Part shown: in pieces, positions 36,796 through 45,389 of the stretch | How the letters are laid out: each line of letters starts with the position of its first letter | Numbering within the stretch: the stretch's first letter is position 1 | Origin: Roseomonas sp. E05 | GTDB taxonomy: Bacteria; Pseudomonadota; Alphaproteobacteria; Acetobacterales; Acetobacteraceae | NCBI RefSeq assembly: GCF_030063475.1 | Contig: NZ_JASIRT010000011.1 | Location: 62,001 to 126,000, forward strand | Direction of reading: 5' to 3' | DNA length: 64,000 nt | The notes under the pieces: model-generated | The model's database searches: none | What the model saw: the letters and a program-made list of their open reading frames with translations, nothing else | Told to the model about the DNA's origin: nothing | Program-made: the position numbers and the translations under genes

Positions 36796-38109
36796 CTACT
36801 CCGCCGGGACGGGCACCGCTGCCACCCGCGGCGCGGTGCGGGAATGCCAGGCGACCGTGGCCATGCCCACCAGCGCCACGGCGGCGACATACCAGGCAGG
36901 CCCGGCGCGATCCCAGGCCACCAGCGCCTGCACCAGCAGCGGGGTGATCCCGCCGAACACCGCATAGGCCATGTTGTAGGAGAAGGAGAGGCCGGTGAAG
37001 CGGATGGCCGGCGGAAAGGCCCTGACCATGACATAGGGCACCACGCCGATGATGCCGACCGCCGCGCCCGCCAGGGCATAGAGCGGCAGCAGCAGCTCCG
37101 GCCGCGCGGGCGCCAGGGTGTAGAGCGCCAGGGAGGTGGCGATCAGCGCCAGGCCGCCCGGCAGCATCACGCGCACCGCGCCGAAGCGGTCCAGCAGCGC
37201 GCCGACCAGCACCGCGCAGACGGTCAGGGCGAAGGTGGCGGCCAGGTTGGCCTGCAGCGTCTCCGCCGCGCTGAAGTGATAGAGGCGCTGGAACAGGCTC
37301 GGCGTGATCAGGATGACGACCACGATCGCCGCCGTCAGCATCCAGGTGACCAGCATGGAGACCAGCACCGCCTGGCCATGCCCCTGCAGCACCGCCTTGA
37401 TCGGCAGTTCGCGGCTGAGCGCGGCGCGCTGCCGCATCTCCTCGAAGACCGGCGTCTCGTGCAGGAAGCGGCGCAGATACATGGCACCGAGGCCGAACAG
37501 TCCGCCCACCAGGAAGGGGATGCGCCAGGCCCAGGCCGCCACCGCCTCCGGCGCGAAGGCGGTGTTGATGGCGGTGGCCATCAGCGAGCCCAGCATGATG
37601 CCGCCCGTCAGGCCGCCGGTCAGCATGCCGCAGGCCAGCCCGACACGACGCGCCGGCACATGCTCGGCGACGAAGACCCAGGCACCCGGCGCCTCGCCGC
37701 CGATCGCCGCGCCCTGCAGGATGCGGAACAGCAGCAACAGGATCGGCGCCGCATAGCCCAGCGTGGCATAGGTGGGCGTGAGGCCGAGCAGGAGCGTCGG
37801 GATCGCCATCAGGAAGACGGAGAAGGTGAACATGCGCTTGCGGCCGAAGCGGTCGCCGAAATGCGCCATCACCAACCCGCCCAGCGGGCGCGCCAGATAG
37901 CCGGCGGCGAAGATGCCAAGCGTCTGCAACTGCTGCAGCCATTCCGGCATGTCGGCAGGAAAGAACAGATGGCCGATCACCGTCGCGAAGAAGACGAAGA
38001 TGATGAAGTCGTAGAACTCCAGCGCGCCGCCGAGCGCGGCGAGAATGAGCGTGCGCAGGTCCCTTCCGCTCAACGGGCGCGTGGAGGGCGTGCTGCTTCG
38101 CTCGGTCAT
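36796..38109 (-). CDS. MFS transporter, metabolite:H+ symporter (ProP-like) family
   Basis: 437 residues, 12 membrane helices. The MFS loop motifs are clear (GDRFGRKRMFTFSVFLMAIP after helix 2; RRFLHETPVFEE after helix 6). The start FYDFIIFVFFATVIGHLFFP and the ILQGAAIGGEAPGAWVFVAE region point to the metabolite:H+ symporter branch, which imports proline, betaine or carboxylates. Start 38109 is the first ATG consistent with the family N-terminus. Monocistronic. Confidence 0.92.
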   Translation of the reverse strand: MTERSSTPSTRPLSGRDLRTLILAALGGALEFYDFIIFVFFATVIGHLFFPADMPEWLQQLQTLGIFAAGYLARPLGGLVMAHFGDRFGRKRMFTFSVFLMAIPTLLLGLTPTYATLGYAAPILLLLFRILQGAAIGGEAPGAWVFVAEHVPARRVGLACGMLTGGLTGGIMLGSLMATAINTAFAPEAVAAWAWRIPFLVGGLFGLGAMYLRRFLHETPVFEEMRQRAALSRELPIKAVLQGHGQAVLVSMLVTWMLTAAIVVVILITPSLFQRLYHFSAAETLQANLAATFALTVCAVLVGALLDRFGAVRVMLPGGLALIATSLALYTLAPARPELLLPLYALAGAAVGIIGVVPYVMVRAFPPAIRFTGLSFSYNMAYAVFGGITPLLVQALVAWDRAGPAWYVAAVALVGMATVAWHSRTAPRVAAVPVPAE

Positions 38110-38297
38110 GTCCGGTGCCACCTGTCGTGAAACGGGAATGGATGCTCCTTTCCTTTCGCGGAAGGCATCCAGGTGGCAATTTTGCGTCTCGCCGCCCGCC
38201 CCGCCATGCCCGTTTGCTTGACGCTGCATTGCAGCAGGGTCAGGGCTTCCCAGAGCCGGGCCGCACGGTCGGGGAATTCGCTCCCCTGGCCCGTGCT

Positions 38298-38738
38298 TCA
38301 CTTCAAGGCGGGAAGCGGCTCCAGCCGCTTGTGCAGGAAGTAGCGGGCGCCGCCGCGTGGATGGCCGGCGATCTCGCCGAACAGCGCATAGCCGAGACCC
38401 TCGTAGAAGGGGCGGGCCTGGAAGCTGAAGGTATCCAGCCAGATGCCGGCGCAGCCGCGCTCCACCGCCACCGCTTCGGCGCGCCGCATCAGCCTCGTGC
38501 CGAAGCTTTTCCCCCGCAGCGCCTCCGGCACCGCCAGCAGTTCGATGAACATCCAGTCGTAGCTCGTCCGCCCCCAGAGCCCGCCCACGGTCGCCCCGGC
38601 GGCGTCCCGCAGGAGAAGCACCAGCGGTTGCATGTTCGAGGGTCCGACCTGGCTCTCGTTGAACCGGGTCAGGGCGGCGATGATGGCCGCCCGGTCCTCG
38701 GGGGTGGGTGAATCGGCGGCGACAAGCTCGATGTCCAT
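38298..38738 (-). CDS. GNAT family N-acetyltransferase
   Basis: 146 residues. The acetyl-CoA site reads VPEALRGKSFGTRLMRRAEA (R/Q-x-x-G-x-G/A type), followed by a conserved C-terminal beta strand (LDTFSFQARPFYEGLGYALFGEI). The substrate cannot be predicted. Upstream of the MFS gene on the same strand, separated by 188 bases without a supported gene. Confidence 0.9.
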   Translation of the reverse strand: MDIELVAADSPTPEDRAAIIAALTRFNESQVGPSNMQPLVLLLRDAAGATVGGLWGRTSYDWMFIELLAVPEALRGKSFGTRLMRRAEAVAVERGCAGIWLDTFSFQARPFYEGLGYALFGEIAGHPRGGARYFLHKRLEPLPALK

Positions 38739-38846
38739 GCCGGACTATGTTGCGGGCGCATCGCCGCCGTCCACCCTCCCTTCAGCGCGTGCGGATCGCG
38801 GCGTGCAAGCCGGCGCCGGGCAGCATGCCGCCGCTGAGCCGGCTCC

Positions 38847-39095
38847 TCAGCCGCGCGGGGCTATTGGAAGCCGGCGGCGCGCCCGGGTGGCCGCCAGCCT
38901 CCAGCCGCTGCCCGCCAGCACGGCGAGGGCCAGAAAGCTGGCGGAAGCACCGCGAGCCGCAGCGGCAGCCCGCAACTCCGGCGCCACGAACTGCGGGGAG
39001 AAGGCGCCGTAGAAGAGCAGCGTTTTCGGGTTGGCCAGCGAGACGAGGAAGGCCCGCGCCCGGATCCGCCGTGCCGGGCCGGGCGCCGGCGGCAT
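38847..39095 (-). pseudogene. Remnant of a LysE/RhtB family amino-acid exporter
   Basis: A C-terminal fragment only. RARAFLVSLANPKTLLFYGA followed by FSPQFVAPE matches the conserved middle of LysE-type exporters, and the next stretch keeps a hydrophobic helix (ASFLALAVLAGSGW) before an early stop. The first half, including the usual N-terminal membrane helices, is absent; upstream sequence belongs to the DUF6644 gene. Probably a deletion product. Confidence 0.6.
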
Positions 39096-39169
39096 GGCGG
39101 TGAGATCGGCTGGCGCGGCGCACCACGGCCGCAAGCCGGGATACAGCAGAGAGGCGACAGCAGTGCCGG

Positions 39170-39646
39170 TCATTGCAGGAAGCCGATCCAGCGCCCCGCC
39201 AGCACCGCTCCGGGCCAGACCAGCAGCGAGACCAGGGCCGCCAGCCGGACCCGGTTGGGCACCGGGCCGCCCTCCAGCGCTGTGCGCCAGGACCGGCCGG
39301 CCCGCAGCGCCAGCGCATTCAGCAGGCCGAGCGCGACCAGCGCCAGCTTGGCCAGGAAGGCGGGGTTTTCGACATAGGCGGCGGGGCGGGTGCTGAAGAG
39401 CAGGAAGCCGGTCAGCGCCGCCCCGGCCAGCGCCATCCCCGCCACGCACGAGAGCGGTGGCCCGAGGGCCGCGAGGGCATGGCGCCGGAACAGGCCGAGC
39501 AGCCGCAGGTCCAGCGTGACGATGGCCCCCAGCACCACCCCGAAAGACAGGATATGGGCCGCGTTGACCAGCGGATACAGCACCGCCGACCGCCGGAGCG
39601 CCACTGCCACCGGCCAGTCCGACAGCAGTTGCAGCCAGCCCTCCAC
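39170..39646 (-). CDS. DUF6644-like small membrane protein
   Basis: 158 residues with about four membrane helices (segments around 22-45, 66-85, 97-112 and 130-150) and conserved charged positions such as LDLRLLGLFRRH after helix 1. It follows the DUF6152 gene by 13 bases on the same strand. These two families often travel together; a redox or metal-related membrane function is suspected but unproven. The family name is from memory of the pattern. Confidence 0.7.
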   Translation of the reverse strand: MEGWLQLLSDWPVAVALRRSAVLYPLVNAAHILSFGVVLGAIVTLDLRLLGLFRRHALAALGPPLSCVAGMALAGAALTGFLLFSTRPAAYVENPAFLAKLALVALGLLNALALRAGRSWRTALEGGPVPNRVRLAALVSLLVWPGAVLAGRWIGFLQ

Positions 39647-39659
39647 GCGGCGGGCCCGC

Positions 39660-40049
39660 TCAGCCGCCGCGGATGCGCTCCGGGTAGAGGTCGTACCGGC
39701 GCTCGCCCAGGGTGAGCCGGACGGCCTTCATCCGTCGCTCGCCCGCCTGGCGGGAGCGGTTGCCCAGTGCGGTGACCCGGTCACCCGGCCTGGCCGAGCC
39801 TTCCACGAAGCCAGCCCGCTCGGTCTGGCGCGGATTGCCGAGTTCCACCAGCCAGATGCCGTCCTCGGCGGTTTCCACGCGCAAGGTCGGGTGCGGCTGG
39901 CCGATATGGACCTCGCGCACCGTGCCGGTGAGCGTGACCTGCTCCTCCTCGGCCCAGGACCATCCGTGATGCGCCAGCGCGGCCGGGCTGCTGAGCAGGG
40001 CCGCCAGCAGGCCGCCGGCAAGGACGCGGCGAAGGACAGGAACGCGCAT
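39660..40049 (-). CDS. DUF6152-like periplasmic protein
   Basis: About 129 residues. Signal peptide (about 1-25, ending SPAALA) gives a mature N-terminus starting HHGWSWAEEEQVTLTGTV, the recognisable feature of the family; a beta-rich domain follows (HIGQPHPTLRVETAEDGIW). The N-terminal His-His may bind a metal. Start 40049 has GGGAGAAG upstream. Probable operon with the DUF6644-like gene. Function unknown. Confidence 0.75.
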   Translation of the reverse strand: MRVPVLRRVLAGGLLAALLSSPAALAHHGWSWAEEEQVTLTGTVREVHIGQPHPTLRVETAEDGIWLVELGNPRQTERAGFVEGSARPGDRVTALGNRSRQAGERRMKAVRLTLGERRYDLYPERIRGG

Positions 40050-40126
40050 GGGCTTCTCCCACGGGCTGATGATTAACATCATGTCATCATCCTGGCCGCT
40101 GCGTCCAGGGCTGGCGCCGCCCGCCC

Positions 40127-41065
40127 TCAGTCCGGGGCCGCCGCCAGCGGGCGCCGCTCGGCGTGAAGATCCTCCCGCAGCAGTTCGGCGTTCAGCGCGA
40201 AGGCGGCCATGCTGCCCTGCGCGGCGGCGACGATCGCCAGCTGCACATGCGGCGAGGCATCCCCCGCGACATAAAGCCCTGGCACCTCCGTGCTGCCGTC
40301 ATGCCCGGCGCGGATCATGCCCTTGCGGGTTCGCTGGCAGCCCAGCCGTTCGGCCAGCTCGCAACGCTGCCGCTGCGGCGCGGCGAGGAACAGCCCGCGG
40401 CGGGGCAGCAGGCTGCCATCGGCGAAGCGCAGCGCCCGCAGCTCTCCCGCCTCCTGCTCCAGCGCCACCACCCTTTCCTCGCGCAGCCCTATCCCCAGCT
40501 CGGCCAGGCGCCGCCGGTCCTTGGCCTCGATCCGGCTGCCACCGGTGCAGAGCACCAGGTCATGACTCCAGCTGCGCACCTCCAGCGCCATCTTCACGCC
40601 GAGGCGGCCCTCGCCATAGACTGCCAAGGGCTGGTCGCGGCGTTCATAGCCATCGCAATAGGGGCAGTGCCACACCGTCCGCCCCCAGAGCACGTCCAGG
40701 CCGGGCAGATCGGGCAGTTCGTCCACCATGCCGGTGGCCAGCAGCAGGCGCCGGCTGTGCAGCGGCGCCTCCTCGCCTTCCAGCCTCACCGTGAAGCCCG
40801 CCTCCGCGCATGCCGCCTCCAGGACGCGCCGGTCGGCCACCTGCACGCCGGGATAGGCGCGCAACTCCTCCCGGGCGAGGCGGCGCAGCTCGCCGGGCGG
40901 GATGCCGTCCCGCGTCAGGAAGCCGTGCATGGCCACGGCGCGGTCATTGCGGTGCTCACCGGAATCGCAGAGCAGCACCCGCCGCCGCGCGCGGCCGAGC
41001 AGCAGCGCCGCGCTCAGCCCCGCCGGCCCGCCACCGACGACAATGGCATCCCATTCGTGCTGCAT
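40127..41065 (-). CDS. Thioredoxin-reductase-like NAD(P)/FAD oxidoreductase
   Basis: 312 residues. FAD-binding GGGPAGLSAALLLGRA at the start, redox pair CPYC (Cys134, Cys137) and a C-terminal FAD segment GLYVAGDASPHVQLAIVAAA. It resembles low-molecular-weight thioredoxin reductases and ferredoxin/bacillithiol-reductase-like enzymes; no thioredoxin is adjacent. Its start lies three bases from the stop of the upstream glutathione-reductase-like gene, so the two are probably cotranscribed. Confidence 0.9.
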   Translation of the reverse strand: MQHEWDAIVVGGGPAGLSAALLLGRARRRVLLCDSGEHRNDRAVAMHGFLTRDGIPPGELRRLAREELRAYPGVQVADRRVLEAACAEAGFTVRLEGEEAPLHSRRLLLATGMVDELPDLPGLDVLWGRTVWHCPYCDGYERRDQPLAVYGEGRLGVKMALEVRSWSHDLVLCTGGSRIEAKDRRRLAELGIGLREERVVALEQEAGELRALRFADGSLLPRRGLFLAAPQRQRCELAERLGCQRTRKGMIRAGHDGSTEVPGLYVAGDASPHVQLAIVAAAQGSMAAFALNAELLREDLHAERRPLAAAPD

Positions 41066-41068
41066 GGC

Positions 41069-42424
41069 CTAGCCCAGCATCGCGCTGAGATTGGAGCCGA
41101 AGCTCGGATAGGCGGTCATCATCGCCTTCAGCTCCGGAGCCGGCACGCCGAAGCGCATGGCGAAGGCGAAGAGGTTCATCACCTCCGGCGCCTCGGGCGC
41201 GAGCAGATGCGCGCCCAGGACGTGGCCGCTGCCCGGCTCCAGCAGCAGCTTGTACGCCGCCGTGCTTTCCCCCGTGCGGCGGACCGACTGGAAGCCGGCC
41301 ATGTCGCCCTGCCGCAACTCGAAGTCCTGCCCCTGCTCGCGCGCCTGCGCCTCGGTCAGGCCGACCGAGGCCATCGGCGGAATGGTGAAGACCACACTCG
41401 GCACCACGCGGTAGTCCGGCTCGGCCTGGCAGCCCTCCAGCAGATTGCGCGCCACCACGCCGGCATCATGGCCGGCCACCGGCGTCAGGGCGGGGCCCTG
41501 CTGCGCCGCGTCGCCCGCGGCGAAGACGCGCGGGTTGCTGGTGCTGCGCAGGTGCTGGTCCAGCTTCAACCGGCCCTTCTCCACAGCCACCTCGCCGGCC
41601 TCCAGCGCCAGCCCGTCCAGCGCGGGGCGGCGGCCGAGGCCGTGCAGCGCCATCTCGGCGACGAAGCGTTCGCCGTTCTCGCACTCCACCTGCAGCGTGC
41701 CGTCCGCCTGCCGGCGGACCGCCGTCACCTTGCAGCCCAGCTTCACCGTCACGCCCAGCTCCCGCGTGCGCGCCACCAGGTGCCGCACCAGATCCTGCTC
41801 GAACTGTGCCAGCGGCTGGTCGTTGGCGTGCAGCAGCGTGACCTCGGCCCCGCCGCGGGCCGCAAGATGCGCGCATTCGAAGGAGATGTAGCCGCCGCCC
41901 ACCATCAGTATGCGCGGTGGCAGGCGCTCCAGCGCCAGGAAGTCGTCGCTGGTGGCGAGCAGCTCGGCGCCCTCGATCGGCAGTTGCGCCGGATGGGCGC
42001 CCGTCGCGATGACGGCGTGGCGGAAGCCCAGCCGGCGGCCGGCGACCTCCATCGCGTCCGGCGCCACGAAGCGCGCCGCCCCGTGCAGCACCTCGACGCC
42101 GGCCTCCTTCAGGCTGGTCTCGCTGTGCTCCGGAACGGTGTCGGTGAAGCTGTGCTTGAAGCGCTGCGCCGCGCCCCAGTCGAGCCGCACGGCCTCGCCG
42201 CCCGCCACACCCTGCGGCGCCAGGCGCCGCGCCCGCTCGGCGGCGTCGGCCAGGGTCCAGAACACCTTCTTGGGCTCGCAGCCGCGCAGCGCGCAGGTGC
42301 CGCCGACCTCGCGGACCTCGGCCAGCGCGACGCGCCAGCCGGCGCCCGCGCAGCGTGTGGCGACGCTGCTGCCGGCCACGCCGGAGCCGAGGACGATGAG
42401 ATCATAGCTGTCGGAATCGGGCAT
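41069..42424 (-). CDS. Glutathione/mercuric reductase-like pyridine nucleotide-disulfide oxidoreductase
   Basis: About 451 residues. FAD motif VLGSGVAGSS, redox cysteines in CALRGC (Cys44, Cys49), NAD(P) motif MVGGGYISFECAH and the C-terminal dimerisation domain. The usual C-terminal catalytic His-Pro pair is not present; the equivalent region reads TAYPSFGSN, so the disulfide partner or mechanism may differ from glutathione reductase. Start 42424 is the first ATG giving the conserved DYDLI-type N-terminus. First of a two-gene unit with the thioredoxin-reductase-like gene. Confidence 0.88.
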   Translation of the reverse strand: MPDSDSYDLIVLGSGVAGSSVATRCAGAGWRVALAEVREVGGTCALRGCEPKKVFWTLADAAERARRLAPQGVAGGEAVRLDWGAAQRFKHSFTDTVPEHSETSLKEAGVEVLHGAARFVAPDAMEVAGRRLGFRHAVIATGAHPAQLPIEGAELLATSDDFLALERLPPRILMVGGGYISFECAHLAARGGAEVTLLHANDQPLAQFEQDLVRHLVARTRELGVTVKLGCKVTAVRRQADGTLQVECENGERFVAEMALHGLGRRPALDGLALEAGEVAVEKGRLKLDQHLRSTSNPRVFAAGDAAQQGPALTPVAGHDAGVVARNLLEGCQAEPDYRVVPSVVFTIPPMASVGLTEAQAREQGQDFELRQGDMAGFQSVRRTGESTAAYKLLLEPGSGHVLGAHLLAPEAPEVMNLFAFAMRFGVPAPELKAMMTAYPSFGSNLSAMLG

Positions 42425-42549
42425 TCGGCTCGCGTCCCTGCGTGGCGTGGCTGGCAGGAGAGGCAACACCGGGCCGGGCCGGCGGGTTGCCGGCGCCGCT
42501 GCGGGGAAGGCCGCGCCCGGCCCTCCCCGTCATGGCGGGGAGCCGGGCC

Positions 42550-42786
42550 TCAGAGGATCCGCAGGCGGCCCAGGATGTAGCCGATGCCCGCGGCGATCGC
42601 GAGCGAGGTCAGCGGCTGCTCGCGCACATTGTCGCAGAGCTGGCCGACGATGTTCTCCGCCTGCCCCATCTGCTGGTTGTACATGCCCTGCGCCTGGGTG
42701 TCGCGGTCGCCGGTCAGGCCGCCCACGGCGTCCTGCACCTTGCCGACACCCTCGCGGGCGGCGCCCGTCACGCGATTCTCGTCCAT
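42550..42786 (-). CDS. CsbD-like stress protein with C-terminal membrane helix
   Basis: 78 residues. A CsbD-like hydrophilic part (about 1-50: NRVTGAAREGVGKVQDAVGG, GMYNQQMGQA) is joined to a hydrophobic end (SLAIAAGIGYILGRLRIL) resembling DUF883-type tails. Such proteins are induced by general stress and associate with ribosomes or membranes in some bacteria. Start 42786 has GGAGAG upstream. Divergent from the CCA enzyme gene. Confidence 0.8.
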   Translation of the reverse strand: MDENRVTGAAREGVGKVQDAVGGLTGDRDTQAQGMYNQQMGQAENIVGQLCDNVREQPLTSLAIAAGIGYILGRLRIL

Positions 42787-42907
42787 TGCGATCTCTCCTT
42801 CCGTTCTGGGCCGCCTGTCAGCGGTGGCGGTGTGCCGGCAAAACGCCGCAGGCCGAGATTGGATGCGCGGTTGCGTCCGGCCGCGCCGCATGCTGGCTTG
42901 CGCCGCC

Positions 42908-44146
42908 ATGACCGACCGCCCGGACGATCCGCCCGCCGACCGCATCGCCCCGCCCGGATGGCTGCGCGCCGGCGCCCCCGCCGCCGTGCTGGCCGCCCTC
43001 CCCGGCGCCCGCGCCGTGGGCGGCGCGGTGCGCGACACCCTCGTCGGCCGCCCCGTGCACGACGTGGACGTGGCCGCCGCGCTGCCGCCGGAGGCGATCG
43101 CGGAGCGGCTGCGCGCCGCCGGGCTGAAAGTGTTCGAGACGGGGTTGCAGCACGGCACCGTCACCGCAGTACTGGACCACGAACCGGTGGAAGTGACCAG
43201 CCTGCGGCGCGACCTGGCCACCGATGGCCGCCACGCCACCGTCGCCTGGACCGAGGACTGGCGCGAGGACGCGGCGCGGCGCGACTTCACCATCAACGCC
43301 CTCTCGCTCGATGCCGAGGGGCGGCTCTGGGATTATTTCGGCGGCCGGGAGGACCTCGCGGCCGGCAAGGTGCGCTTCGTCGGAGATCCGGCGACGCGGC
43401 TGGCCGAGGACTACCTGCGCGCCCTTCGCTTCTTCCGCTTCCAGGCACGCTACGGCCACGGCACCCCTGACCCGGCGGCGCTGGCGGCGATCCGCGCGGC
43501 GGTGCCGGGCATGGTGCGGCTTTCCGCCGAGCGCGTCTGGATGGAGCTGAAACGCCTGTTGGAAGCGCCGGACGTCACCGCCACCCTGGCGCTGATGCGG
43601 GGCTGCGGCGTGCTCGGTGCCGTGCTGCCGGAGGCGGGCGACCTTGCCCCCCTCGCGCGCCTCGCCGCGCCGCCCGAACCGGTGCTGCGGCTGGCCGTGC
43701 TGCTCGGCGCGGGAAAAGGCGGGGAAGGCGAGGCGGTGATCCGCCGGCTGCGCTTCTCCGGCGAGGAGGCGAAGCGGCTGCGTGCCCTGCTGGCCGGGCC
43801 AACCCCCGCCCCGGACCTGGACGGGGATGCGCTGCGCCGCTGGCTCGCCGGCCTGCCGGCCGCCGCCGCCCTCGACGCCGCCTGGGCCGCCGAGGCGCTG
43901 GACGGGCAGGACCGCGCCGCGCTGCGCGCCCGCGTCGCCACCACGCCCCGGCCGGTGTTTCCGCTGCAGGGGCGCGATGCGCTGGAACTGGGGATTCCCC
44001 CTGGCCCGGCGGTGGGGCGCGCCCTGGCCGAAACGCGCAAATGGTGGTGGGAAGGCGGCTGCACCGCCTCCGCCGCCGCCTGCCGCGCCACGTTGCGCGC
44101 CGTTTCCGGGAAGCTCCGCCTCCCGGACCCTCCGCCAGGAAGCTGA
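42908..44146 (+). CDS. cca: CCA tRNA nucleotidyltransferase
   Basis: 412 residues. Polymerase-beta-type head with GGAVRDTLVGR and the catalytic DVDVAAAL, the ATP/CTP-selecting EDWREDAARRDFTINAL region, and the RNA-binding neck (YFGGREDLAAGKVRFVGDP, DYLRALRFFRFQARYG). It adds or repairs the 3'-CCA of tRNAs. Start at 42908 gives the family N-terminus. Monocistronic; its end faces the radical SAM gene. Confidence 0.93.
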   Translation: MTDRPDDPPADRIAPPGWLRAGAPAAVLAALPGARAVGGAVRDTLVGRPVHDVDVAAALPPEAIAERLRAAGLKVFETGLQHGTVTAVLDHEPVEVTSLRRDLATDGRHATVAWTEDWREDAARRDFTINALSLDAEGRLWDYFGGREDLAAGKVRFVGDPATRLAEDYLRALRFFRFQARYGHGTPDPAALAAIRAAVPGMVRLSAERVWMELKRLLEAPDVTATLALMRGCGVLGAVLPEAGDLAPLARLAAPPEPVLRLAVLLGAGKGGEGEAVIRRLRFSGEEAKRLRALLAGPTPAPDLDGDALRRWLAGLPAAAALDAAWAAEALDGQDRAALRARVATTPRPVFPLQGRDALELGIPPGPAVGRALAETRKWWWEGGCTASAAACRATLRAVSGKLRLPDPPPGS

Positions 44147-44183
44147 GGTTCCTGGACCTCCCTCCACTGGCCGCAGCGCGCGG

Positions 44184-45305
44184 TCAGAACAGCGAGAGCT
44201 GCCGCGCCGCCGTCCCGCTTTCCGGCACGGCGAACTGGCTGCAATCCAGGCTGCCCAGGTCCCGCCGGTCCATCCCGAGGCGCCGTGCCGCCACCTGGAA
44301 GCGCCGCGCCAGGATCTCGGCATAGGGGCCGCTGCCCCCCATGCGCTGGGCGAAGTCGCTGTCGTAGATCCGGCCGCCGCGCGTCTGCCGCACCAGGGAG
44401 AGCACGCGCTCGGCACGGTCGGGCATGTGCTCGCGCAGCCAGGCCTCGAAAATACCGGCGATCTCCAGCGGCAGGCGCAGCAGGATATAGGCGCCCCGCG
44501 TGGCCCCGGCGCTGGCGGCGCGCTCCAGGATGCGCTCCAGCTCCATGTCGTTCACCGCCGGGATCATCGGCGCGGCCAGCACGGCGGTCGGGATGCCCGC
44601 CTCGGTGAGCGCCCGCAGCGCGTGCAGCCGCCGCTCCGGCGAGGCCGCGCGCGGCTCCAGGATGCGCGCCAGGGGGGCATCCAGCGTGGTGACGGAAAGG
44701 CAGACCCGCGCCAGGTTGCGCGCCGCCAGGCGGCCCAGGATATCGAGGTCGCGCAGCACCCCGGCCGACTTGGTGACGATGGTCACGGGATGGCCGAAGC
44801 GCTCCAGCACCTCCAGCACGGCACGGGTCAGCTTCAGTTGCCGCTCCACCGGCTGGTAGGGATCGGTGTTGGAGCCGAGCGCGAGCGGCCGGGCCGCATA
44901 GCCGGGCTTGCGCAGTTCCTTCTCCAGCAGCGCCGCGACATCCGGCTTGAACAGCAGCTTCGTCTCGAAATCCAGGCCGGGGGAGAGGCCGAGATAGGCG
45001 TGGCTCGGTCGCGCATAGCAATAGACGCAGCCATGCTCGCAACCGCGATAGGGGTTCACCGCACGGTCGAAGCCGACATCGGGCGAGTTGTTCCAGGCGA
45101 TGGCGGAACGGGCGCTGTCCCTGGTCAGCGTGGTGGCCAGCGGCGGCAGTTCGGCGAAGCTTTCCTCCAGCGTCTGCCAGCCATCATCGAAGGCCTCGGT
45201 GGCCAGCCGGTCGAAGCGCACCGCCGGGTTGGTGGTGGCGCCACGGCCCTTGCGCGCGCCCTCCAGCAGGGTGGAGGCAGCGGCGCCGATGCTGCCCTCC
45301 GGCAT
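44184..45305 (-). CDS. PA0069-family radical SAM protein
   Basis: 373 residues. The [4Fe-4S]/SAM site is CEHGCVYC (Cys89, Cys93, Cys96, CX3CX2C) after VNPYRG, with LGSNTDPYQPVE and the later VTIVTKSAGVLRDLDIL segment typical of the SPL-like PA0069 group. The reaction is unknown; relatives of spore photoproduct lyase are suggested to act on nucleic acid or nucleotides. Divergent from the glycosyltransferase pair, with 84 bases between starts. Confidence 0.9.
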   Translation of the reverse strand: MPEGSIGAAASTLLEGARKGRGATTNPAVRFDRLATEAFDDGWQTLEESFAELPPLATTLTRDSARSAIAWNNSPDVGFDRAVNPYRGCEHGCVYCYARPSHAYLGLSPGLDFETKLLFKPDVAALLEKELRKPGYAARPLALGSNTDPYQPVERQLKLTRAVLEVLERFGHPVTIVTKSAGVLRDLDILGRLAARNLARVCLSVTTLDAPLARILEPRAASPERRLHALRALTEAGIPTAVLAAPMIPAVNDMELERILERAASAGATRGAYILLRLPLEIAGIFEAWLREHMPDRAERVLSLVRQTRGGRIYDSDFAQRMGGSGPYAEILARRFQVAARRLGMDRRDLGSLDCSQFAVPESGTAARQLSLF

Positions 45306-45389
45306 GCTCGGTTCCCCTTCCGTTCGGGCTGGACTCTGGTCGCGGCAGCGCGGCAAAGTCAAGAACATCTCCGGAACGCGGGAGTTGAG

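Noticed and set aside
40163-42580. An 805-codon plus-strand frame over the two reductase genes
   Set aside because: Antisense shadow of two flavoproteins with readable FAD motifs; composition (His/Gln/Arg/Ala) is that of a shadow frame.
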